DNA of 53,689 bases, from positions 1-53,689 of the forward strand of contig JAEXGR010000008.1 of NCBI GenBank assembly GCA_023450745.1, in the 5' to 3' direction. Positions 1 to 7,622 of this stretch are shown here, in pieces. Made by a program: the position numbers and the translations under genes. The DNA is from Synergistota bacterium (GTDB lineage Bacteria; Synergistota; Synergistia; Synergistales; Synergistaceae). The notes under the pieces were generated by a model. The model worked only from the letters and a program-made list of their open reading frames with translations, ran no database searches and was not told the DNA's origin. Within the stretch, counting starts at the first letter, position 1. Each line of letters begins with the position of its first letter.

Positions 1-1
1 T

Positions 2-340
2 GAAGCGGACGGCAGGAATGTCTATGAGTTTTATAAGAAGCGGGCTGCGATTGAAGAATCGTTTGACGTATTGAAGAATACGCTTGAGGCCGATGTAAGC
101 TATATGCAGAAGGATGTTTCGTTTGAGACATGGGCTTTTATCAACCATATTTCTCTGATGATAATTTACAGACTTTATTCAAGAATGAAGGGGGCGGAGA
201 TGTTGCAAAAGTTTTCGATTCGCGACTGTATCTTTTATATCTCCGGAATCCGTAAGCAGCTTCAGGGCAAGGAGTGGAAAACAACCATTATTACCAAGAA
301 GACCGCAAAGGTTCTGGAGCTTCTAGGATTAAAGGTCTAA
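2..340 (+). CDS. Transposase, C-terminal part only (IS4/IS1634-like DDE family)
   Basis: The frame is open from the left edge of the window, so the start lies outside; about 112 C-terminal residues are visible. The pattern Y-x-x-R-x-x-I-E-x-x-F followed by L-K and then a hydrophobic helix (WAFINHISLMIIYRLY) is the end of the catalytic core of IS4/IS1634-type transposases, where the Glu of IEESF is probably the last acidic residue of the DDE triad. The protein ends in a short basic tail. About 100 bp separate its stop from the first CRISPR repeat. I see no clear terminal inverted repeat in those 100 bp, so I cannot say whether the element is intact. Family assignment is moderately sure; the exact IS group is not. 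Confidence 0.7.
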   Translation, partial: EADGRNVYEFYKKRAAIEESFDVLKNTLEADVSYMQKDVSFETWAFINHISLMIIYRLYSRMKGAEMLQKFSIRDCIFYISGIRKQLQGKEWKTTIITKKTAKVLELLGLKV

Positions 341-436
341 ACCAAGAAGCTCCTGGTAACTTCCTCTAGTACCTAGAAGATAGAAAAGTTTGAGCCTAAT
401 CGAGCCCGCGCCGGAAGATGTAGAGGTGCTTATTTA

Positions 437-858
437 GTTTCCAATCCTTACAGGAAGATTCTAATCCGCAGTTCGTCAACCAGCTCTATGTCGACAAAGT
501 GCGTTTCCAATCCTTACAGGAAGATTCTAATCAATTTCAAGTCACGTTCTCCGGGATTGTCCTCGAGTTTCCAATCCTTACAGGAAGATTCTAATCGGAT
601 GGGCCGGGGTAATGGAAGACTATATTATCGGGCGTTTCCAATCCTTACAGGAAGATTCTAATCGGAGTTAGAAATTGATTACACGGATATACTTGTGTGT
701 TTCCAATCCTTACAGGAAGATTCTAATCGCTCTTGCTAGACAACGTTGTTGAACAATATTTTTGTTTCCAATCCTTACAGGAAGATTCTAATCTGCTATG
801 GCGTCGGCTGGCACAGATAGCGCGCCTCGTTTCCAATCCTTACAGGAAGATTCTAATC
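437..858 (-). CRISPR. CRISPR array 1: 7 repeats, 6 spacers (type I-B)
   Basis: Seven identical 30-bp repeats start at 437, 503, 567, 634, 699, 764 and 829. On the plus strand they begin GTTTCCAATCC and end AAGATTCTAATC; spacers are 34-37 bp. The functional strand is minus: read that way the repeat ends GGATTGGAAAC, which gives the 8-nt 5' handle typical of type I-B crRNAs. This array differs from array 2 in one base near the other end of the repeat (TAATC here, TAACC there), so the two arrays have been growing independently. It lies downstream of cas6, with its own leader on its right. Confidence 0.97.
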
Positions 859-1033
859 CCGTCAGACATTACTCTACCACATGTAACTTTATTATATTAT
901 AGTGATAAATAAAAATACAATCTGACATCTTTTAATTGCGGTTCCTCATGTCGTGCACTTATTATTTAGGGGTTTCACTATGTCTGTCGATCTACGCTAC
1001 TTTTTACATTATTGGGCATCGACAAGCAGCAAA
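859..1033 (-). promoter_or_regulatory. Leader of array 1
   Basis: AT-rich sequence without a gene between the array and the cas6 stop codon. It carries a 51-bp block (973-1023, starting TTTCAC and ending ATCGAC) that recurs next to array 2 at 5749-5799. The block ends 10 bp from the cas6 stop and begins exactly 114 bp from the nearest repeat. It contains the inverted pair TGTCGAT (985-991) and ATCGACA (1018-1024). AT-rich stretches such as TTATTATATTATAG lie between block and array and could hold the pre-crRNA promoter reading leftward. Confidence 0.75.
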
Positions 1034-1789
1034 TTATTTATTATCCAGCATAATACAGCCAAAGCCAGAGCTATTCTTTGCCCCTAAACCGCAGTCTAAG
1101 GCAACCTGGAGTAATTCTCTTGGCCCGCTCAGTTTAAACCTACCACTCCATCCTTTTATGGGAAATGAATTTTCAGCCTTAAATCTTGCCACACGTTCTC
1201 TAGGTATACCTATCGGAAGTATTTCAACCGCACCTTCTGGGATTCTCACATCTGGGTATATTGCCCGAAATTTTCGAGTAAGGTTGTTATATAGAGAATT
1301 AGAAAATTCTTTTTCAAATGGGGAAAAATATACAGTATATTTGCGCCCATCATGTCGCTGCATCTGAGAATAACAACTAATTGGAGAAAGGGTTTTTATT
1401 ATTATTTGATTAGATACGGAATTATAACAATTAACCTCAATCTTCTCACAATACACAAGGTTAGCACCGATACGCATATATTTATTCATTAATGCGCCAC
1501 TCGCAATGCCGTCCATAGTCGATGTCATCGGCGTTGATATTACAAGGCGAATTGGCAATTCAAACTCGATAAATCCTCCTGCAAGCTTGGGAGCTTTCTC
1601 AGATATCGGCCAACTCATTGCAAATAACTTTAATGGACGATTATCGATAACATACCCATGATCGTGGAGGAATGCCGCTTTGTCTGGAGGAAGAAGTTTA
1701 TATATCAATGACTGGAAAAGATGCAAATTAGAGCACGGTAATTTTAATATCTTCGATTCACGAGAATTAATAAACAGTGATATGTGCAT
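1034..1789 (-). CDS. cas6: CRISPR pre-crRNA endoribonuclease Cas6
   Basis: Cas6 cuts the repeat RNA to release crRNAs and usually stays bound to the 3' stem-loop. The 251-residue product starts MHISLFINSR and ends in the glycine-rich loop GLGAKNSSGFG-CI, the RNA-binding signature of the RAMP fold. I chose the ATG at 1787-1789 rather than the one six codons upstream because GGAGG at 1797-1801 lies 7 nt before it, and Cas6 proteins usually begin directly with this first beta-strand. The location is unusual: cas6 is separated from the other cas genes by the 3.7-kb main array and sits between the two arrays, reading in the same direction as both. It could be expressed by read-through from array 2 or from its own AT-rich upstream region (1790-1955). 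Confidence 0.93.
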   Translation of the reverse strand: MHISLFINSRESKILKLPCSNLHLFQSLIYKLLPPDKAAFLHDHGYVIDNRPLKLFAMSWPISEKAPKLAGGFIEFELPIRLVISTPMTSTMDGIASGALMNKYMRIGANLVYCEKIEVNCYNSVSNQIIIKTLSPISCYSQMQRHDGRKYTVYFSPFEKEFSNSLYNNLTRKFRAIYPDVRIPEGAVEILPIGIPRERVARFKAENSFPIKGWSGRFKLSGPRELLQVALDCGLGAKNSSGFGCIMLDNK

Positions 1790-1955
1790 CTCTCTACCTC
1801 CAACCATCTTGATTGCGTTTATATGTCAAGAGTACCACAACATGCAAATTTTGAAAACTTTATGTACAAATTAAGATTTCAAGACACAATATAGTTGTTA
1901 GCACTAAATTCTTACAAGACAATTTTAATTAAGGGGCGCAATAGCGGCGGTTAGA

Positions 1956-4900
1956 TTTTCTAATTATTACAGGAAGATTCTAACCTTTTTGATAGCGATT
2001 GAAACACCGAAAAAGTCAGTGAGTTTCCAACCCTTACAGGAAGATTCTAACCGGTAATGTGTTTCAGGAGTTGGCTCTGTGATATAATGCGTTTCCAATC
2101 CTTACAGGAAGATTCTAACCCATGTTGTCGTCGTCAAGCAGCGAAGCGTCTGCGGCCCGTTTCCAATCCTTACAGGAAGATTCTAACCCATCTGTCGTCT
2201 CCGGTTCGCGCACGCTATTGGAGTGTTTCCAATCCTTACAGGAAGATTCTAACCAGCGCCCGTTCTTCCTCGCTGGACGCTGTGTAGCGGTGTTTCCAAT
2301 CCTTACAGGAAGATTCTAACCCAGCCTCTTCCGCGGTAAACCAAGTTTCCTTGTGCAGTTTCCAATCCTTACAGGAAGATTCTAACCGTCTCACGAATGT
2401 TAAAATCTTTCGTCACAAGATTCTGTTTCCAATCCTTACAGGAAGATTCTAACCGACGGCGTCGCCGTTGTTAAGGTCGTCCCTGTCCTGTTTCCAATCC
2501 TTACAGGAAGATTCTAACCCGCAGAGTGATTGCCTTACGCTACTGGCAAAACCTGTTTCCAATCCTTACAGGAAGATTCTAACCATGGTAGCGCGCGCTC
2601 ATTCGCCCTGTGTAGTTGAAGTTTCCAATCCTTACAGGAAGATTCTAACCGATTAATCACATATTTGCCTTTTTCGGGGTCTCGAAATTTCCAATCCTTA
2701 CAGGAAGATTCTAACCGGCCCGCCGTGCGAGGTCTCGCGCCGTGATGTCGTAATTTCCAATCCTTACAGGAAGATTCTAACCACCGCTACACCGCCGCGC
2801 AAACACCCGCCATGTCCTAATTTCCAATCCTTACAGGAAGATTCTAACCCTTCAACCAAAGAAAAGCCATCGACAGAATCCACAAATTTCCAATCCTTAC
2901 AGGAAGATTCTAACCCCTCCCAGTGTGCCCTAAATGCGGAAAATTCCCCGAATTTCCAATCCTTACAGGAAGATTCTAACCAGCGGGTCGTATTTACCAC
3001 CAGTTGTTTGTGTCAAAATTTCCAATCCTTACAGGAAGATTCTAACCATGTCAGGAATTTCCCTCCGTCCGGCCACATACGGATTTCCAATCCTTACAGG
3101 AAGATTCTAACCCAGAGCGACCGCTTTAAATGTTTGCAGCTTTCTATGAGATTTCCAATCCTTACAGGAAGATTCTAACCCATTGGCAAAAGCACCATCA
3201 TTCATGAGATTGCTTAATTTCCAATCCTTACAGGAAGATTCTAACCCGGACTAGAGGCTATTCGCGCCATCATAGGCAGACCAAATTTCCAATCCTTACA
3301 GGAAGATTCTAACCTTTTCTAGTGCTTCGACAGTCTCTTTTCGGGCGGCATTTCCAATCCTTACAGGAAGATTCTAACCGGGAGGTAAAGTAGATGAAAA
3401 AGGACGGCATAAAAAATTTCCAATCCTTACAGGAAGATTCTAACCGAGGCTGCCGCCGCTCATCGCCACGCGGAAGGTTTTGAATTTCCAATCCTTACAG
3501 GAAGATTCTAACCAGCTCATCGTCGGCATCGTCGCTGCCGGGGTGGCCTATTTCCAATCCTTACAGGAAGATTCTAACCCGCCGGCGGCCTTGTCTCCCA
3601 GCCGGAGATCGCCCATTTCCAATCCTTACAGGAAGATTCTAACCTAGCTATAGGGGTAGTCCTTTTTAACCTTTTGGGCGATTTCCAATCCTTACAGGAA
3701 GATTCTAACCCGCTGCGCATAGTTGGTGCAGTTGCCGCGGGGGCGGAATTTCCAATCCTTACAGGAAGATTCTAACCGCGGCGCTTTTGATATGCCGGGC
3801 GTAGGATTTCTCGATTTCCAATCCTTACAGGAAGATTCTAACCGATGCCGTCGTGGTCAAGGTGGAGCGGATGATTGAGGATTTCCAATCCTTACAGGAA
3901 GATTCTAACCTTCGTCCTCCTCTTCTTGTATGTCTAATTGGTCCCAATTTCCAATCCTTACAGGAAGATTCTAACCCGCGCGGTCCCGGTCGACGACTGA
4001 TGTTTGAACGACATTTCCAATCCTTACAGGAAGATTCTAACCTCAAAAAATGAAAAAGCCGCCCCAAAGGCGGCGTGCTGATTTCCAATCCTTACAGGAA
4101 GATTCTAACCTGATGTATCCCACGCTATGTCGTCTATGTACATCAATTTCCAATCCTTACAGGAAGATTCTAACCTACTTGCGCGTAGGCTCCGCTATCG
4201 TATCGAGCCATGATTTCCAATCCTTACAGGAAGATTCTAACCTCTTATCAAGTTTTGGCATTTCGGGGAAAACGTCAAATTTCCAATCCTTACAGGAAGA
4301 TTCTAACCTCAGGCGGCGTTGGAGGTCTAAAATCGCCTCGGTCGCATTTCCAATCCTTACAGGAAGATTCTAACCAATTCATAGTGCGTCTCTGATGTTG
4401 GCTCTGTGATAATTTCCAATCCTTACAGGAAGATTCTAACCGTGCCTCTGGATACGCTCTACATAGCCGAGGCTCTCATTTCCAATCCTTACAGGAAGAT
4501 TCTAACCGAGCTGCGCGCGGCGAATTCCGAGCTGCGCGAATAATTTCCAATCCTTACAGGAAGATTCTAACCGATATACAAAACAGGAGAATCAGGTTCG
4601 TGGGCGAATTTCCAATCCTTACAGGAAGATTCTAACCTCCGCGCGGCTTTCATTATCGCGGGGTGTTGACGCATTTCCAATCCTTACAGGAAGATTCTAA
4701 CCGAGACGGACATAACAGTTACGGCACCAACAGCGCCAATTTCCAATCCTTACAGGAAGATTCTAACCCTTGCGGCAACTTTCTGGTCCTGATGGCGGAT
4801 GCGCATTTCCAATCCTTACAGGAAGATTCTAACCGAGAGGGGAAGGCGCTGGAAAAATGACAACATATATATTTCCAATCCTTACAGGAAGATTCTAACC

Positions 4901-5634
4901 TCCTGATCAACATGCTCACCTCGCAATACAGTACAGATTTCCAATCCTTACAGGAAGATTCTAACCATCCTCCTTTGCGCCGCTCGTGACCCGCTTTTTG
5001 CCAATTTCCAATCCTTACAGGAAGATTCTAACCGCGACATACGCTACAGGTTGCCGACGTTGCCGCTGATTTCCAATCCTTACAGGAAGATTCTAACCCG
5101 CTCCGCCGTCGCTCATTCACCACGCCATGTCCTAATTTCCAATCCTTACAGGAAGATTCTAACCGGATATGCTTGAGCCGTGGAAGAGCGCGATTAAGTT
5201 ATTTCCAATCCTTACAGGAAGATTCTAACCCGACGGGAAATCACAGACGGCAACAGTATCATTTAGATTTCCAATCCTTACAGGAAGATTCTAACCACAT
5301 TTCAGGTCGTTTTGCCGTTTTCCGGCTCAAATTAATTTCCAATCCTTACAGGAAGATTCTAACCTTGCGAGGGACAATCTCTATCGCGATGGCGTCCGAT
5401 AATTTCCAATCCTTACAGGAAGATTCTAACCCTACCAAGAGGAAGAAGGTGGCAAAATGGCACAGTTATTTCCAATCCTTACAGGAAGATTCTAACCAGG
5501 CAAGAAAAAGCCCCGGAACGATGTCCGGGGCCTGATTTCCAATCCTTACAGGAAGATTCTAACCGAGAACCATAGCAAACTACAGCTCCCAATATCAACA
5601 TGAAATTTCCAATCCTTACAGGAAGATTCTAACC
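1956..5634 (-). CRISPR. CRISPR array 2: 56 repeats, 55 spacers (type I-B)
   Basis: Fifty-six 30-bp repeats, from 1956-1985 to 5605-5634, with spacers mostly 35-38 bp (the one nearest the leader is 40). The first eleven repeats begin G (GTTTCCAATCC) except the degenerate first one; from the repeat at 2687 onward all begin A (ATTTCCAATCC). All end AAGATTCTAACC. The leftmost repeat has four mismatches and the second has one, which marks the left as the old, trailer end. The leader is therefore on the right, beside cas2, and transcription runs leftward; the minus-strand repeat ends GGATTGGAAAT or -C as expected for type I-B. Two spacers (4043-4080 and 5498-5534) look like intrinsic terminators in the transcribed orientation. 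Two pairs of spacers share seed-side sequence. Confidence 0.98.
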
Positions 5635-5806
5635 CCCATCTCGATCAGGGCCGGACCGTGTTTATAATAATAATTAACACCAATATAAAGCACTGTTTCC
5701 CGAATAGGAAAATTGAGATATGTTCCTTTATCACTAAAAAAACAACTATTTCACAAAGTCTGTCGATCTCCCTTCATTTTTACATCATTGCCGGTCGACG
5801 CTTTTT
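5635..5806 (-). promoter_or_regulatory. Leader of array 2
   Basis: Non-coding sequence between the cas2 stop and the leader-proximal repeat. The 51-bp block 5749-5799 matches 973-1023 of the array 1 leader: both have TTTCAC, then GTCTGTCGATCT, then TTTTTACAT-ATTG, then a TCGAC end. The spacing to the first repeat is 114 bp in both. The block ends 7 bp from the cas2 stop. AT-rich sequence around 5660-5690 (TTTATAATAATAATTAAC) may contain the minus-strand array promoter. Confidence 0.78.
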
Positions 5807-6070
5807 TTAAATGAAAGAGTCAATATTGCCTCGTTTAATGCCAATGACATCCCGAGTCATGTATCGTTCCGTTCTCCACACATAGAATAGCACACTGTCA
5901 TGTTCGATATCGATAATATTTTTTACATCTGCTTTCAGAGCTTCAAGCGTTGCCGGCGTCAAGTCTCCCTCCAATACGGAATTTTGAATCCATGTCAGAT
6001 ACTTCCTGGCCGTTTTCAAAACTTTATTTACCCTTTTTTCTCCAACATCATAAAACATAATGACAAACAT
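5807..6070 (-). CDS. cas2: CRISPR-associated endonuclease Cas2
   Basis: Small adaptation subunit of the Cas1-Cas2 integrase; the dimer bridges two Cas1 dimers and measures the spacer. The 87-residue length is normal. The ferredoxin-like fold begins FVIMFYDVGEKR, with the usual Asp after the first strand (D8), and the region around VLFYVWRTE is the later beta-strand. It lies 4 bp after cas1, so the two are translationally coupled. It is the last gene of the main cas operon and its stop is 7 bp from the conserved leader block of array 2. Confidence 0.95.
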   Translation of the reverse strand: MFVIMFYDVGEKRVNKVLKTARKYLTWIQNSVLEGDLTPATLEALKADVKNIIDIEHDSVLFYVWRTERYMTRDVIGIKRGNIDSFI

Positions 6071-6074
6071 CTCA

Positions 6075-7076
6075 TTACCACCTGCTTGTGTATGGCACGT
6101 ATTTTATATTTTCCATAATGTGCTTTTGCAGTTTATATATTTCCATACGCACCAAGCCACGGTAGCTTACCTTTCTTCCAAGGGTAGGATGTTCGATCGT
6201 TTCATTCAGCCGGCCTTCCCACGCGCGCAAAACAATTTCGCGACCGGTCTCGCTTAGATAAATTCCGCCGCCGCTCTGTTTCTCAAAGTGCTTTTCCTGA
6301 ATCTCACGTTTGTTGATAAGCGAGAATATCAGCCTGTCTACCAAAATCGGCTTAAAAATCTCCGCCACGTCGAGATTTAGGCTGAACCTGCGAAAATTTG
6401 TCTCATGGAGAAAACCTATTCGCGGGTCCAGGTGGGTGCGGTAGATCTGCGAGAGAGCCAGCGTATAGCACATCGTATTTAAAAAACTTATCAAGGCATT
6501 CATGCGGTTTGAAGGCGGACGCCGAGTTCTGCTTACCATCCTAAAGGCGTCATCTTTCACGACACGGTCGAAGAATTCATAATATTTCTCCCGCGCGTTA
6601 CCCTCTATTCCCATCAATTCAGCCACATCTTTACTTTGCGGCGCCCGCTCGCTGTAAACGTCTAAAGCGCCGACGATATCACTTATCTCCACCATCGCCC
6701 TGCGTTGATAATATTCCATCACCCTCTTCATGTTGTCTATGGCGCCCGTGACAAACGAAGAGGCTATTTCTATTCGCTTCGCCATCTCCATATAATACGC
6801 CGCCTGCGCAAGTATCACGGCTCCTGAATTCAGGTGCTCTCGTGGATAAAAGGTCCCGACATAATACCCATAATGATTATAGAAATGCAGGATGACCTCT
6901 TTTTGCGAGATAAATTCCAACAGGCTCTTGTTGAAATCCACCTCACCAAATATATTTATCTCATCCAGAGTCTCTACCGGCAGGAATTTAGGATTTTCGT
7001 TCTCTCTGGCGATAAACAGCGTGTTGTCTTTTCTTTTCAATTCTCCGTTGCTTAAGAGGTAAAGCGTCTTTCCCAT
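6075..7076 (-). CDS. cas1: CRISPR-associated endonuclease/integrase Cas1 (type I-B)
   Basis: Metal-dependent integrase that inserts new spacers at the leader-repeat junction. The 333-residue protein has the N-terminal beta-sandwich (about 1-85) and the helical catalytic domain. The expected metal ligands are visible: E158 in IEGNAREKYY, H224 in GFLHETN and E239 in LDVAEIFKP. It follows cas4 by 21 bp and precedes cas2 by 4 bp, the usual cas4-cas1-cas2 adaptation module of type I-B. No internal damage is visible, and the array's 56 repeats with a uniform leader-proximal variant fit long-term adaptation activity. Confidence 0.97.
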   Translation of the reverse strand: MGKTLYLLSNGELKRKDNTLFIARENENPKFLPVETLDEINIFGEVDFNKSLLEFISQKEVILHFYNHYGYYVGTFYPREHLNSGAVILAQAAYYMEMAKRIEIASSFVTGAIDNMKRVMEYYQRRAMVEISDIVGALDVYSERAPQSKDVAELMGIEGNAREKYYEFFDRVVKDDAFRMVSRTRRPPSNRMNALISFLNTMCYTLALSQIYRTHLDPRIGFLHETNFRRFSLNLDVAEIFKPILVDRLIFSLINKREIQEKHFEKQSGGGIYLSETGREIVLRAWEGRLNETIEHPTLGRKVSYRGLVRMEIYKLQKHIMENIKYVPYTSRW

Positions 7077-7097
7077 CGATACTCCTCCATGTCCTGC

Positions 7098-7607
7098 TTA
7101 ACTCCAGCAATAATCTCCATAGGCGCACTTGGCGCAGTACCTGCACTTTGCCAATGGCGGCGCCTGTTCCATAGCGGAAATTCTCTCTATCTCCGTATAT
7201 GCCCGATCCAAATCCCCTCGTAGTTCATCAGTGAGGGTCACTTCCGTACGTTTTTTCTCCTTTGGATAAACGAGAACTCCTTTGGCCGTGTATCCCTCTT
7301 TTTCCAACCCATAGAGGTAATGCGCTAGCTGCAGCATTGACGCTTTTTCTGCGCGGCTGCTTTTTTTGATTTCCGACACGATAATGCTCCCGTCTTTATT
7401 TTGGATGAAATCAAACTTATTATCGCCGAAAGATACTTGATGTTTATCGCGCATATAACTGTTTTTATCGATCAAACGGCCAATGGCGACGTTCTCGTCC
7501 TTTTGTTCTGGGATTATTTTCCTGGCCATCAGCCACACTTCACGCGGGCATATGGAATAATACCAAAGCAAAGTCCCGCCAATAGAGGTTTTTTCCGACA
7601 GTTTCAT
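7098..7607 (-). CDS. cas4: CRISPR-associated exonuclease Cas4
   Basis: RecB-like nuclease that trims prespacers and helps choose those with the right PAM and orientation. The 169 residues include C20 (SICPREVW) and the C-terminal cluster C155-x2-C158-x2-C161-x5-C167, which supply the Fe-S ligands; one cysteine is more than the four needed. The nuclease motifs are the acidic residue in FDFIQNKDGSI and the E-x-K in VSEIKKSS, followed by the QLAHYLYGL helix. It sits 15 bp after cas3 and directly before cas1. Confidence 0.95.
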   Translation of the reverse strand: MKLSEKTSIGGTLLWYYSICPREVWLMARKIIPEQKDENVAIGRLIDKNSYMRDKHQVSFGDNKFDFIQNKDGSIIVSEIKKSSRAEKASMLQLAHYLYGLEKEGYTAKGVLVYPKEKKRTEVTLTDELRGDLDRAYTEIERISAMEQAPPLAKCRYCAKCAYGDYCWS

Positions 7608-7622
7608 TTATCGCCCCTCCCT

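Noticed and set aside
936..1367. Plus-strand ORF of 143 codons over the array 1 leader and cas6
   Set aside because: It is antisense to a well-supported cas6 and starts inside the conserved leader block.
2057..5535. Many ORFs on both strands with the repeated peptides FQSLQEDSN, SNPYRKILT or LESSCKDWK
   Set aside because: They are translations of the CRISPR repeat; no ribosome binding sites and no protein logic beyond the repeat.
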